64,000 nucleotides of DNA from Nymphaea colorata (GCF_008831285.2 NC_045150.1:11701868-11765867), one strand, 5' to 3'. Shown: positions 49,520 through 62,250, counted from the first letter of the stretch. Numbers and translations are program-made. Notes: generated from the letters alone by a model not told the origin.

Positions 49520-51590
49520 CATGCATGCCAACTATATAGATGAGTAGTGCACATGAAAACTATGCTGAGGGCATGGAGTCAGAGCGACATTCAAGCCCAC
49601 CAGCTATAAGTCGCCAATCTCAACAATGTAAATTGTACAGCTATTGCAATAATTCCAATGCGAAGTTTAATGTAGGTCTTCTTTTCTGCATCTTTTTGAG
49701 CCTGCAGCCTAAACATGTTGGTTAGAAAGGAATTTTTTGTTGCATCACTCTGTGGAAAGCCTAAATACAAAGCGTAGAAATATGCTTTATGGACGGACAT
49801 ATTCCTTCAGACCAGTTGTGATTTTTCTTTTCATTTGTTTATGTAAGTACCACGTTTATGCATGTTCTTGTGCTATGGTAATTGGTAAAGCTTAATGCGA
49901 TTCTTTATGCACATGTATGGCACGAAAGCAATAGACTCTAATTTATTGATGCCTCACAACCGCTTGCATTGGTTCCTAAAGCTTTCTTTTTGTATGTAGG
50001 ACGTCATGCATGCAGTTGAAACCCAACCCATGATCTTCAAATGCATGAGATTTTCACATTGAATTGCATGCTTGTTGCAGTGTCATATATACACTTGTGC
50101 AACATGTTTTCTCTTTTGCTGTCCTTTTTTTCTTTTGCAAAGTTAGAGAGAGAGAGAGATGCAAAGAGAATATTTTTTTCTAATTATTTTTAGTATTGCT
50201 TTTGAGATAGCATGAAGAATCATGTTGAAATTCTTTGTTCAATTTGGTCTTTCAGTATCAAGGTCCATTGATGTTTTCTTTTTTTCCCTTTTTGGGAGAT
50301 AAAAGGGAGAGAGAAAGAAGTAAAGACATGCAGAATCATGTTGAGGTTCCTTGTTGAATTCTTTCTCACATTCTCACTACTTTCACAATGTTTTTGTTTT
50401 TTGTTTTTACTGGAGATACCTCAAAGAGGCTGAAGCCCTTCTTTCTTTCCTTTGCTTCGAGATACAAAGCTAGTTCAGGACCTGGTTGAGGAGTAAGACA
50501 CCCTTCAACTAGAGTATCGTGCATCCGCTGCTTGCAATCCAAATGAATAGCATCCATAAGAATCGAGGTAACAACTCGACTTTTACCAGCTTGCCAATTC
50601 AACCAGTTATTTTATACCCCTTGGTGCTCCACCTAGAAGAAGAGACACTTTCAATGCATAAAGAACTAGTTAAAGTTCTTTGTTGAATTGTTCTTCACTA
50701 GCGCCACAATCTTTTGCTATTGTTTTTGGAATTCTTCTTGTTAGAGAGAGAGATAGAGAGAGAGGATATTTCATATTTGTTTTCTGCAGACAAAGGCACT
50801 AAGCATTTCCTTTCATGGGGTAAAGTGTATTCACATTGATTATGAAACCCACAAAAAAGAGATGAATGATGAGAACATGGGCATCTGATCACCTTGAATC
50901 CTTTGATACGCATTTGGGTTGCCTTTCCCTTGGGGCCCCTTCTCCTACCACACCACTCACTCTCTCTCTCTCTCTCTCTTAGTGGATATCCAAGTCACAG
51001 CATGTGTCATTGTCATGTGAAAGTTGACCCACTTCACACCCACCCGCTTGAGGGTCATTTGCCTCTCAAACAATTATTACATTACTATATATGCTTCATG
51101 CCATGCAACATACTATGACAGTTAGATGCCCAAGAACAGAAAAAATGTGTCCTCCATTTCTATATACATATTATATCCCTTGTTTGAAAACTTCTTCAGA
51201 GCGGCTTCATTTTCTATACAACGTCGTATTTTTTTTAAAAATCTTTTAGTGGGAAAGTCTTGGCAATAATGCTTCCTGTCTGGATCAAGTTTTTGGAATT
51301 GAAAGCAAACAGAATTGTCTTTTCATTTTTTCTATTTTTGCTTTTGGGAACGAAAAGATTTAAATTGGTGCTATATGCCACTCTTTTAATAAACAAAGAA
51401 GGAAAAGAAGCCAACAAAGGAATAATATTATTTTATCCATAAGTGAAGACAGAATCAATCTTTGATAATTTGTGGATAGGACTTTGAAGTGAGAGGAATC
51501 GTTTGCCTTTCGGTTGTCACTATATTGCAAATGTTCATTAGACAAGATGCACAGAGAGAGGCATTTAGGCTAGGCTCCACTTGTTCGTGT
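49520..51590. other. Intergenic stretch
   Basis: No supported gene. Short GA or CT runs lie near 50148, 50745 and 50960. Frames are short and unlike known proteins. Confidence 0.4.
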
Positions 51591-51592
51591 GC

Positions 51593-51676
<84 letters not shown>
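51593..51676. repeat. Compound microsatellite (CT)24(AT)17
   Basis: An uninterrupted CT run passes without spacer into AT. Confidence 0.95.
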
Positions 51677-51700
51677 CATAAAGGATAAAGCATTTCAGTT

Positions 51701-51828
51701 AAAGTAATTGTGTTTACACAGCAAATTATCATTTTTAAACCCTAAAACAATGTAAATAAACCACAAAGTAATTGTGTTTACACAGCAAATTATCATTTTT
51801 AAACCCTAAAACAATGTAAATAAACCAC
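51701..51828. repeat. Perfect 64-bp tandem duplication
   Basis: 51701-51764 and 51765-51828 read identically (aaagtaattgtgtttacaca ... aaataaaccac). No difference between copies means a very recent duplication, next to a compound microsatellite. Confidence 0.95.
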
Positions 51829-51894
51829 TTGAAGTTTCTTTTAATAATGCAATTCAAATTCAGTACTTTTTTCTTTTTGTTTGTTTTTTTTTTT

Positions 51895-52015
51895 ATTTCG
51901 GCAAGCAGTTGGTAGGTGGCCTGTCGCTGATTCAAACATTGAGAGGCACCTGACCTTGCATAAGTCGATGCATGCAAGGACAATGGGAGTGGGAGAATGA
52001 CCTTGAGAGTTTTAT
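51895..52015 (+). mobile_element. Possible tRNA-derived SINE, family 2 copy B
   Basis: Aligns with 43770-43930 over the presumed tRNA-like head (ttggtag ... gattcaaac ... gaggcacct). The weak B-box-like word gctgattcaaac is present. Boundaries are unclear. Confidence 0.35.
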
Positions 52016-52019
52016 GTTT

Positions 52020-53980
52020 TTGGTGAGCGATAAATTCTCCGAGTCCAGAGCAGTTTCTGTTCGGACCCTTTTTGTTCTGACCCTTGGATAAAAAAAATCA
52101 TTTTCTTCATTAAAAACATACAGGATCAGTCATGGTCATACAAACTCTAAAGCTCGTATAGACGAATCGGCTACATCCAAATGTATAAAAAAGATCACAG
52201 TCACGCTTAAAGAGCCGTGTACTCTCTCATTTAGTCAGCAACCCAGATAAGGATTTCAAATCTCTCAAACAATGAATTCATTGTTTTTCAATGCGTACAT
52301 AACTAATTGATCTTAATTAACACCATAAGCAGTGACAGAACCAGGATTTTTTACTTGAAGAGCACTTGAGTTACCAGCACAGGACTGCAATGGCCATCTC
52401 ATGTATTTCTGAATCGTTACATTGTAATTTTAAGTCTTCCAATGAATATATATATATATATATGCTCGGCTATCTAGGCTGGCCAGTGAGCTAGATTTGC
52501 GAATAAGACATGTCAGCTCATGCAATGCAGAAATGCAGCTAATTCCATTGGTACAGATTGACAAGTACTGAAAGCAGATGGTGTGTGAACATGTGAAATA
52601 TTGGGAGACAATTGTGCTTTTGAGAGGATTCCATCAGGCACCTACAAGAAAAAGCTGCCCACTACTTTTGTGATCTGTAAAGCAGCAGCAGCAGCAGCAG
52701 CAGCATGATCTTATCTTACTCTGTCAACATTTGTGTATTTTTTCCAAAAGACTATTTTGCATGGGGTTCCAAGTAGGTGAAAATTTCAAATTTCAATTTA
52801 GCTAGATCATTAAACCATGGTAACTTGCCAGTGATCAAACAACTAATATTCCATGAATTTTATTTACATCTTTTAAAAAGGGTTTGCTGATCCAGATGGT
52901 AGATAGATGACATATGCTAGCTGCTTAAGATGCAATTCATATATTTTCATACTTAAATATTTTTTGTATTTTACGTATTTTCTCAATAATTTAGTCGCTT
53001 GGTGAATTAAATTAATTATCAATTACCTCCTCTTGTTTTCATGTACAAATTGGATCATGAAAGAAAAGAAAAACTGTTACTAATGGCTTCATTTCTTTCT
53101 TCAAAAGGTATGCGCAATGACTCCATAACTAGTATTCCCACTTCCTGGGGCCTATGCCTGCTTTTAGTCGACTTATAAGTGGGTGCAAAAGGAAGCTGCT
53201 GGTCATAGGCAGGGCCGCAGCTACAAATTTCTAGCTAAGAATATACCAGTAAAAAAAAATTAAATTTTAATGAAGAGGCGTAGAAAAAATTGCCCGGAAA
53301 TGTCTACATAAAAATAAATATTTTTTTAGGTCTGTGTGGGCAATTGCCCACAACTGCCTTCGTCCCTGGCCGTATGAATCAAACGCCAAATGCACTGGTG
53401 GGGATCTAATTTTCTTTCTTTGAAGGATGCATCATAGGCATGCCAGAACAAGAAACAACAAAATCTGTAAAGAACCAGTGCCTTTAATTTGTCACATTAT
53501 CTCTTAGGACGAAGTTTTCTGAGTGGGGCATAAAGTTTAAGCAACTTTATTTTATTTTACAGAAAGAAGGCTCCGAAAGTTCCTCCCACGTATCAATCTT
53601 TTTCGATTTCAAAGCTGCCCATGTTTCAACTTTAGTAGAAGTGTGAGGATTTAAATTGTATGTCAGCTATTTAAATGCAAACAGAAACAACAAAAAGGTA
53701 CAAGAATAGTATTTTGACACATTGGCTGTCGGTAGGACCTATAAAAGGAGTGTGTGTGTGTGTGTGAGGACTCTATACTGTTATATGCGGGATGTTGCCA
53801 AATGATTAAAAATAAAAGCAGACGTTGTCAAATGATTTAAAGAAAATATATCACTGCAAGCAATAATGGCGTTTATGAAGCAACAACCGTTTATAGTATT
53901 TCTAATAATAATTCATAATGTTTTTAACAACTGTTTTAAAACTTTTAATCATACGACAACAACTAGGGCATGATTGCATA
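52020..53980. other. Intergenic stretch
   Basis: No supported gene. It holds a TA run near 52448-52462, a (GT)8 run near 53751 and an (AGC)n tract at 52680-52705. The part around 52640-52725 resembles 55045-55110. Confidence 0.4.
52680..52705. repeat. (AGC)n trinucleotide run
   Basis: About eight AGC repeats inside a segment (cttttgtgatctgtaaagca ... atcttatctta) whose relative at 55066-55100 has only two AGC-like units. The run therefore expanded in this copy. Confidence 0.85.
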
Positions 53981-53981
53981 G

Positions 53982-54089
<108 letters not shown>

Positions 54090-55600
54090 TTGAAAAAGAG
54101 CAGCCCTTTCTTTATCGTTGTCTGTAAATGGTGAATGTTGTACCTTAATTCCTATAGTTGTATTCCTCTTCCTACATAGGCACACATACTCAGGCACGCA
54201 CATGCATGTACAGTGCATGCACTATTATATCTGGTAAGTAAATGGTTTTCGTTATTAAATCTTACGATAATGAAACTTGATGGTGAAATATTTATGTGCA
54301 ACCATAATCATATACTGTGTATATATAGTGGAGATGCAGTCAGAGACTTAGGTGTGTTGGTTCCTAAGTGAATGAGCTCAGACCATACACTGAGCTGAAG
54401 CTCGAGTAGATCAATTCGAAGCAAAGGTGATCTTAACTCTCAAGCAACTTGGCTGCCTAATTGGCTCATTTAGCCACGGAATAAAGACCCGATCAATCTG
54501 CTAACCTCAAATCAAATCGGTTTAGCCATATATAGGCAAATAATCTTTTATCTGATTAATAAGTGGATTCAGATTCGAAATGCAGTTTCATAACCAAATC
54601 TGAATTTCAAGTCTATCTGACCGGAAGCATATAATGACCGGATCGACCCAGTTACTATGACTGTTGATTTTTTTGCTGGGTAGATTTGAATTCCATCCTG
54701 AAAAATAGGATCGAATTGATTTGAATTCGATTAGTCGAAATTCAGTACAGATCAACCATCTACCTGCAACTTGCACGTTTCGAGTCCATGCACACTCCAC
54801 AGGATCAAGTGAATGAATGGTAACTCTTGCTGTCACCCCAAAGCATTCACAAGAAATATTTAATATATTGTAATGAACAATTGAGAAAGAAAATATGAAT
54901 TAATATTACACAACAAACATACCCATCATTTTTTTTTTCATTTTTTTTATTTTAATGGTTTGCTTATATATATATATATAAAATACAGACTGACAACATG
55001 AAAAAGGGGTACGATGGTGCTGGAGAGGGTCTCGAATCAAAATCACCCACAACAAAAGCTGGCCGCTTTTGTGATGTGTAAAGCAGCAATGGCATCTTAT
55101 CTTAAGTACACGTCCTTCTACGCTTTTGTGAAAGAAAAAAACAGTGGATCCTGTCTGGGTGCACTCAATAATAGGTCATTCAGTCTATATTAGACCATAT
55201 TAATTCAAACAGTAAAAAAGTAGAATTTTTGTTCAAATTAATTATATAAGCTACATCTTGCAAGCCATCTCGTGTGTTTTGTAGAAATGTCGTCTTCTCA
55301 AAATTAATCAAGTTTTCTTGGATTTTGATTTCTTATGAGTGAGAGTTTTCAAATCCAAGTGTCTCACAAAAGAATTCAAAATATATCCCCTCTCACACGC
55401 ATAAGAGATTAAGTCTCTGAAAGGCTGATATAAGGTGTCCCTCCTGATTCCCGTGGATATGTTTTGTTAAAAAATGGATTAAGTGTCGCAAGCACGCAGT
55501 CACTTGTTTGCCCCCACTCTAAGCACAAGTGAAAAGAAAGACCTCAACCTACTCTCCGTCCAGCCAAACAGACACACCTGCAAATAAATGATCTCTAAAC
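54090..55600. other. Intergenic stretch
   Basis: No supported gene. A gagctc/ctcgag-containing patch lies at 54360-54420, a (TA)8 run near 54965, and a relative of the 52.6-kb repeat at 55045-55110. Confidence 0.4.
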
Positions 55601-55604
55601 ATAA

Positions 55605-55736
55605 CCTCGAGGGGTGGTAGCGTACTAGGTGACAAGGTGGTTCGGCTCTTTTAAAGGCTCATATCGAATCTTGGAGTAGTTACATCACATTCCAGTGTGT
55701 TCTACCTTCTGAACCATAAAAGATCTCAAAAGCATG
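55605..55736 (+). mobile_element. tRNA-derived SINE-like element, family 1 copy A
   Basis: Aligns along its whole 132 bp with 59693-59823, sharing cctcgaggggtggtagc, ctcttttaa, gaaccataaaag and the end agcatg. TAGCGTACTAGG fits the Pol III A-box consensus at 11 of 12 positions. About 33 bp later TATCGAATCTT loosely fits the B box. This spacing is tRNA-like. No flanking duplication was identified. Confidence 0.5.
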
Positions 55737-56128
55737 TTCTGTAAACTCAAGAGCGCGCATATTACCTTTTTCTATTAATGTTACCGGCAACATTTTTAAA
55801 AGGTAGTTTCATTTATTCCAAATCAGGTGATTAAAATACCCTTCATGAGAAAAAAAACCCAATTGCCATCTGTGAAAGGATAAAAACGAAAAATTTTAAA
55901 AATAAAAATATCCTTTATACGTGATTGCATGTAAATAGTTGAAAAGAGCACCAGTTGTTCATCCCCAATTGACTCCCATAAAAGCAAACTGTCTCTTATA
56001 AAGATGAAAATGAAAAAGAGAAAAAAAAAAAAAGGTTTCAAGAAGATGAAAATACCCAGCACACATTCGTCTCGTGATAACTTGTAAGGGATCCAAAAGC
56101 CCTCTCTGGTTTTTTTAGACTTTGATTT

Positions 56129-56621
56129 CTATGGGGTGTTAAGTATGTAAACTAAATATTGGTATATGGGGTGTTAAGTATGTAAATTGTAAACTAAATA
56201 TTATACCAACTGACATATATTGGATTTATTGAAGGAGCCCCCGACCATAAGAATGGAAGGATAGAGGATAGGGCTTCGCCCGCGTGTCTAGATAGTGGGT
56301 GCATCCTTCCGCCCACCCAAAAATTTAGGTCCGCAAAGACCAGTCTTAAGCTCAGGCTCAGCTAGCCAATCTCAATATTAAGCTATGGGGTGTTAAGTAT
56401 GTAAACTAAATATTGGTATATGGGGTGTTAAGTATGTAAACTAAATATTATACCAACTGACATATATTGGATTTATTGAAGCAGCCCCCGACCATAAGAA
56501 TGGAAGGATAGAGGATAGGGCTTCGCCCGCGTGTCTAGATAGTGGGTGCATCCTTCCGCCCACCCAAAAATTTAGGTCCGCAAAGACCAGTCTTAAGCTC
56601 AGGCTCAGCTAGCCAATCTCA
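56129..56621. repeat. Near-perfect tandem duplication, 254-bp unit
   Basis: Copy 1 is 56129-56382 and copy 2 is 56383-56621. They differ by one 7-bp indel (in the aaattgtaaactaaa part), a G/C change (gaaggagcc versus gaagcagcc) and the end. Each copy contains a shorter internal direct repeat of tatggggtgttaagtatgta. No coding content. The near-identity implies a recent event. Confidence 0.95.
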
Positions 56622-56639
56622 GGCAGAGTCGTTGGGTTT

Positions 56640-57230
56640 CCTGTGGTCCAGAGATCAGGAATATGTAGTGGACAATTCATTTGTAAGCGTGGGGGGCAAC
56701 TGAGTGTGCCACGGCCAGATTTGGAGCTGACCCTCTCGCACAGCTAGAGCTAGTTCTTGACTAGACAAGTTGTAGGCCGTATGGATTAGACCGGTCTCGC
56801 GCCCAGTTGGTCTGACCCTGTCACCCTCGAACCATTCACATCAACCTTTACCTTTTTTGCATATGATTGTAAGGAACGGCAGGAAGGGTGGGATTGAAAG
56901 TCGAGATCAAACCAAAAGAAAGATACCCGCATATATGCACACACGTACAACCATCCACATGCATGTTAATTTGAAAGGACGTAAATGATTATGATTCCAA
57001 TTTGTATATGGATTCAACTTAGTAGGATTCAAATTTGGATCCAGACTCAGATCCAAACCCTATTTCTTACACAAAGAAAAACCCAGAATCTGATGGGTAT
57101 AAGATCTGACATTTATATGTAATCGGATTCAATATTTTTATTGAATGTCAGTTCAATACTATGCTCGAATTTGGGTGCAGTCAAAAGGACTTGTGTTTTA
57201 AAGTTTTGCTAGGAATATTTTCATAAATGA
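56640..57230. other. Intergenic stretch
   Basis: No supported gene or clear repeat. Confidence 0.4.
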
Positions 57231-57231
57231 G

Positions 57232-57251
57232 CCTCTCTCTCTCTCTCTTTA

Positions 57252-57305
<54 letters not shown>
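57232..57305. repeat. Compound microsatellite (CT)9 ... (AT)24
   Basis: A CT run, an 8-bp spacer, then about 24 AT repeats. Confidence 0.95.
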
Positions 57306-57311
<6 letters not shown>

Positions 57312-57549
57312 GTTATCGGATGGCTCAAACTTAAAAGATTTGTAGCTAAAAGGACCATAAATCATAAAGTTAATGCCACCATAAACTATCGTCGCATATT
57401 AAACAATAGCTAATGCCAATCTAGTGGCTGTTTTTTAATTTTGAGTTTGTCATCAGGCATTCGGATAATTTAACTTCTAAGTTTAAGCCGATTTTTCTCC
57501 CCGTCGTACAGATTGACAGAGAGTAGCACATCTTGGAATATAAACACGA

Positions 57550-58236
57550 GAGATGCGAATCTTCTTCCTAAAAACAGTTCCATTCTTGAACATATACAAG
57601 GCACTAAAGCACTTCAGAACCAAGTCCGTTGGTGCAATCTTCACATGTTTCCTTGGTAATGTAATGATATTGTGGAACCAAAGTGGTGATCACAGGAAGA
57701 AATCTTGGAAGAATTTGGCGCAGACAAGCTCATATAAAATGATTTAGAGCCATTGAATCTTGTGTTGCTTACGTTCTAATAAGGGAAACATCTTCTGTTG
57801 CAGAGAAGCCGATGCCCTGCACTTGATCAAGAATCGTGAAGGAGCATAACGAGGCCTTCTCATGACAAAGGGAAGCTGCCCATGAAAACAGTATGGGAGC
57901 CCTGATCTTGAAGGCCGAATCACCTTCTTATCAGCTTTCAAACATCTGGTGTAACCTCCTTTCTTTTTTATTATGTATTCTCTGCTACATTTCAAGAGAA
58001 ATTCCGCCTCTCTTAATAAACACTGCCAGCCTGATGATAGACGTAGACTTGTCTTAAGCTGAATCTCAATAAAGAGAGGGAGAGAGATAGAGAGAGAGTG
58101 AAGGTTCGTCCTCTGCATGGTATGCAAAGCTTTCTTGGCATACATCACTGTGAAGATCAACATTTTGTAGTTTCTGTTGATCTTTTCCCATTGTGCTGAT
58201 CGATTTTGATTAATAAAAGTAAAGGGCCTAACCCCC
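57550..58236 (+). mobile_element. Possible 5'-truncated LINE fragment with 3' stem-loop tail
   Basis: The last 30 bp (attaataaaagtaaagggcctaaccccca) closely match the 3' end of the 17.6-kb LINE (aataaaaggatgggggcctaaccccca), including the CCTAA loop. A 171-codon frame on the opposite strand (57744-58259) and a 64-codon plus-strand frame (57553-57747) resemble nothing I can name. The LINE assignment rests on the tail only, and the left boundary is uncertain. Confidence 0.35.
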
Positions 58237-58239
58237 AAC

Positions 58240-59690
58240 AAACTGTTACTGCAACTCACTCATTTTTTCGTCTATGATGATAAGCACTCCGAATGGAATC
58301 TAGAGCATCGCATTCTGCTCATTTTGCGTTCAACAAGCCTTTATTGGATCAAATCATAAGTATGAACCTAATTCTAGGTTTATTTGTGGAAACTACTTGG
58401 CAGAGACACTTGGTTGCTTGCCCTAGGCATAAACTTCCCAAGAACATTCCCCTACTGGCTGTATGTGCAGCAAAAGATACACACCTCTTAGATTTGAACC
58501 AGCAACTGGCTGCCTAACAGCTGCCCACACAACCAGATGCCTATGACATCTCCGAACAAATTTTTTCATAGGACACTAAATATATATAGCTAACAATAAA
58601 GTCTACCTAATTTTATGGGGCAGTGACTGTGGAGTCCGCCCTGGTTTTGTGCATATCAGAATGAATGTGTTCCTTGCAACTTGGAAGTGCTCTACATCTA
58701 ACGAGGCTCATTACAGTTCACATATGAAATATGCAACTTCAAGTGTCCATCCAGACAGGGGACAAGGTAGGTATGGGCAATTGCCCACACGTGCCCACAA
58801 AACAGTGTTTGTTTTTATATTGAAATTTCATTGTAGTTTTTCTCATTTACACATAGGTACCCCGTAAAAGTTTTATAATTGCTTCTCCTTAGACAAAATT
58901 TTTTTGCTCTGCCCCTACATCCAAGTCCACTTTGAGAGTCCTGTTGTCACAGAAGTATGAGAAGTACTGCACTAATGTGCTCTGAACTCGAACTTGAGAA
59001 CCCGTTACATCGAATTTATATGGTGGATTTTTACAGTACGTGTAATTTGTATGCAATAGGATTAGACTAACATGGCTATGTTCCGTGGCAGGAGGGAGTA
59101 GTACCTGAGTACTCGACCCGAGTGCTTGATCTCTTTTCAAGAATGGGACATGAATCTGAGATTCATTGGAACAATGATATTAGAAATTTCTTCCTTCTTC
59201 GAGATTAATTTGATCTGTTTTTCTTATGGTCGATGCATTCCTTATGGTCGATGCATTCAAGTTTTTCTAAGTACTTCAGGTTCTACAATCTGATTTTATT
59301 CACACTTCAGTTGGGCCCATTTTCGTTGCAATCCCTGCATCCATATCAGAGCCAATGATAGGTAGAACCAGGCCACAGTATTGGCCTAAATGAATCAGGC
59401 CGAATCAAAACTTACTTCTAGTGAGAAAGTTTGCAAAACCCGCATCAGCATGCCTTATTTCTTTGAGGGGCCAATAAGCCATGTACTGCACTGACAATAT
59501 TTATTGCAATTATAATTTGTGTTAACTATCTAGGGAAAGACCCCGAGGGGCGTAGCACTCCTGGGCAGGCCAGTGGTTGGCAAGCAACCAGCGGTGGTTT
59601 CCAAAAATTAAAGTAGTTTTGAAAAAATGGGTAAGTATCTGGTGCATGGCCGGTTCAAATTATTAGATTCATTGTCAACAACTCGGATAT
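58240..59690. other. Intergenic stretch
   Basis: No supported gene. A perfect 18-bp tandem duplication (cttatggtcgatgcattc) lies at 59223-59258. ggcaattgcccac words at about 58776 and 53339 mark another dispersed non-coding repeat. Confidence 0.4.
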
Positions 59691-59692
59691 TA

Positions 59693-59823
59693 CCTCAAGG
59701 GGTGGTAGCATACTACGCGGCAAAGTAATTCACCTCTTTTAAGGATTCAAGTTTGAGTCTTAGATTGGTCACTATCATGTCCAAGTGTACTCACCTTTAA
59801 ACCATAAAAGGTTCCGTAGCATG
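59693..59823 (+). mobile_element. tRNA-derived SINE-like element, family 1 copy B
   Basis: Relative of 55605-55736. TAGCATACTACG fits the A box at about 10 of 12 positions, and AGTTTGAGTCT fits the B box more closely than copy A does. The shared 3' end is accataaaag ... agcatg. Confidence 0.5.
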
Positions 59824-59829
59824 GAGGGA

Positions 59830-60500
59830 CGAAGGGAGGGGGGGCCGCTTAGGTCGTCGCCCACCCTAGCTAACTAAAAAAAAAATACATTAAAAATTTT
59901 GGAAATCTTTAGTCGTCTAATGTATTTTTTGTATTATGATTTAGTTTGGCCCTACCTGAATAAATTGGTTGGACCGTTTGACCCAGTCAAACGATCGTTT
60001 GGTGCACTCTTGAAAAATATCCTGGCTCTGCTCCTGGTAGCATGTTATGTGAAAACCTGAGGGGTAGTGGAATGAACCACTCCCCATTACAAAAAAAAAA
60101 ACCGAACATTTTCCAAATGGACTAAGCCCCAAATATATGGGGTATGTTCTGGATATCACTTTGGAGTTTGACTTCTTGTTATTCCCTGATTTAAGTTATT
60201 AAAGCAAGATTTTAGTGTGCACCCAAATGATGTTTGGTTCTTTAGTTCATATCCTTATCCATAGTTTAAGTTGACCTGATTTAAATATGAATCAAAATGT
60301 AACCCCGAACCCGAATGCAATTTATAGGCAATAAGTACGCTTTAAACTATTTTTGTATTCAATGATTGAATGCTCAAAACATATATTCAAATTTGAATTC
60401 AACTCCATTTTAGGAGATCTGGATTTGGATTTAGGTTTGTATGACCATCATAGAGAGAGTTTTGCGTCAGCTACAGATATATGATCAGTTGCATCCCGTA
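59830..60500. other. Intergenic stretch
   Basis: No supported gene. It begins with a G-rich patch (gagggggggcc) and continues AT-rich. Confidence 0.4.
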
Positions 60501-60509
60501 ACCGCAGCA

Positions 60510-60750
60510 CAGGGCTGGTCCAACTGAAGCCCGAGGCCCGGCACTAAGAATAAAATGTATTTTTAACATACTTTAACATGCAAATATATTAATTACAACA
60601 AAATATATAATTATGTGATATTTAAACATATTAAAAATTGAGTTATTAAATCGACTCAATGTGCAATTTTAGGGCTCGGGCTCGGGCTCAGGCTCAAGTC
60701 GGGCTACATACCGAGTACCTGTCAAGAACTTGGCCCCATGCCAACCCTTA
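60510..60750. repeat. MITE-like element with GC-rich arms and AT-rich core, copy A
   Basis: Arms rich in gggctcgggctc, gcccgaggcccgg and cgagtacctgtcaagaact words surround an AT-rich core (tatattaattac). The same design recurs at 61055-61380 and 61925-62250. No transposase is visible and I cannot name the family. Confidence 0.45.
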
Positions 60751-61054
60751 ATTGAAAAGAGTGGTGAAAACTTTTCACAAGTGCTTCAGGTGTCAAATTG
60801 AGGAGTGCAAACATTCAAGTAGAATGTGGAGGCTGGTAATAGAGGATGGGACTGAGGTCGTGCTTGTTCCAGCTAATTTCACATCAAGATTCGCCATTTT
60901 CATAGGAAAGTTGTTTTTTCTCCCATCTTAACAAACAGAAAACATGAGATGTTCTACGGGTCCATCCAAATTTGGTGAAACCTCAACAAAAAAAAAAAAA
61001 AGTTTCTAAGATTCTTATTAAGTCTTAACCTTTCATCCGCTCTGATTTAAGCAA

Positions 61055-61380
61055 GTCTAGGTGTTGGGTCGGGTACCTGGTACCCAGCCCGCTCAGGCCT
61101 GAGCTCGAACCAGAAAAAAAAAAAAAAAAAAAACTGAGCTGGCCCAATAAGTTATTGGGGCAGTTCGGGTGGACTCGACTAAACCCTATTCGGCCCGATA
61201 ATTTTTTTTTAATTTATTAATATATATATATATATATATGTATATAATTATAATGATTAATTATGATTAATTATACTTATATATTAATTTATATTAAAAA
61301 TATGTTTTTAACTTTAATAGGCCGGGCTCGGGTATTAGGTGTTGGACTGGGCCGAGCCTAGGTTTCGGGTATGAGATTTG
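61055..61380. repeat. MITE-like element, copy B (opposite orientation)
   Basis: Left arm gggtcgggtacctggtaccc and caggcctgagctcgaacc, core with (TA)n and taattatgattaatta, right arm gccgggctcgggtattaggt. Read on the other strand its left arm resembles the right arm of copy A. Confidence 0.45.
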
Positions 61381-61389
61381 AGATCCCCT

Positions 61390-61920
61390 TGTGCACACAC
61401 ATTATGTTTCTAACTCACAAGTTGCTTCTTTTCCTTGCAAATTGAGTAGAAGTTATACAATCAACCATCTTTCTCACTTGAAACAGACGTTCCTTCTAAA
61501 TTTTGATGGGAAAACTGTTTCTTGGAACTCTAGCTTCCCCTTGGATTATCATTTTCCTACCAAAACTTTCTCCCCTCCCTTAGCTCTAAAAACTCCATTC
61601 TTTTCCATCTGGGAAGTTTAGCCGGGACTGAAAGCCATGTGCCATGCATTAACTAATTTTTAGTAGATTTAAACTTTTCGTTTTTGTTTTTTTTTTTTTT
61701 ATATATGTTTTCATTTTAATAACAGTGGTATAGTCCATGACACTGAGACCATGTAGATAAAAAAATAAAGCGGCAAACTTAGCATAGTTCAAAGCATAAT
61801 ACAATGAAGCGTAAATAACAATGTGAATTTTCTCCTTAATCTGGTTTCAATTAGATTTTGAACATTCAAGTAGTAAGTTGGCAGTTTCTTGTGAACAGGA
61901 GAGACCACATAACACCCCCT
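61390..61920. other. Stretch between MITE-like copies
   Basis: Only a 76-codon plus-strand frame (61391-61621), unlike any known protein, and a T-rich run near 61690. Nothing supported. Confidence 0.35.
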
Positions 61921-61924
61921 TCAT

Positions 61925-62250
61925 TAGGTTTGGGCATCGGGCCAGCCCAGTCCGATAAGAGTCTGGCTCGGGCCAGGCTACAACTCATAATTGCAGTCCA
62001 AGTTCGGCCCAACACTCTAAACCTCAGCTTGCTTGGTTAAAATGACAAATATATATTTTAAATATAAAATAATACATAAATATAATTAATTATAATAATA
62101 TATACCATTATACAAATAAAAATAATATAAACAAATATATTCGGGTCCCGTCGGGCCAATTCGGTTCACCTCGATAAGCTATCGAGGCTGGCTCAAGCCC
62201 AAACTCGAGTCCTATCGGACAGAACACCAAGTACTTGTCAGGTACTCAAC
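61925..62250. repeat. MITE-like element, copy C
   Basis: Left arm gggcatcgggccagcccag and ggctcgggccaggct, AT-rich core (aatataattaattataataa), right arm gtcgggccaattcgg and caagtacttgtcaggtact, which parallels cgagtacctgtcaagaact in copy A. Confidence 0.45.

Noticed and set aside
52675-52715. miR167-like word cagcatgatctta
   Set aside because: The match is the end of an AGC microsatellite and lacks the 5' half of miR167.
58117-58145. miR396-like word aaagctttcttg
   Set aside because: Only a short core matches and no matching arm forms a hairpin.
57744-58259. 171-codon open frame on the minus strand
   Set aside because: It matches no family I recognise, has protein-unlike low-complexity parts and overlaps a likely LINE tail on the other strand.
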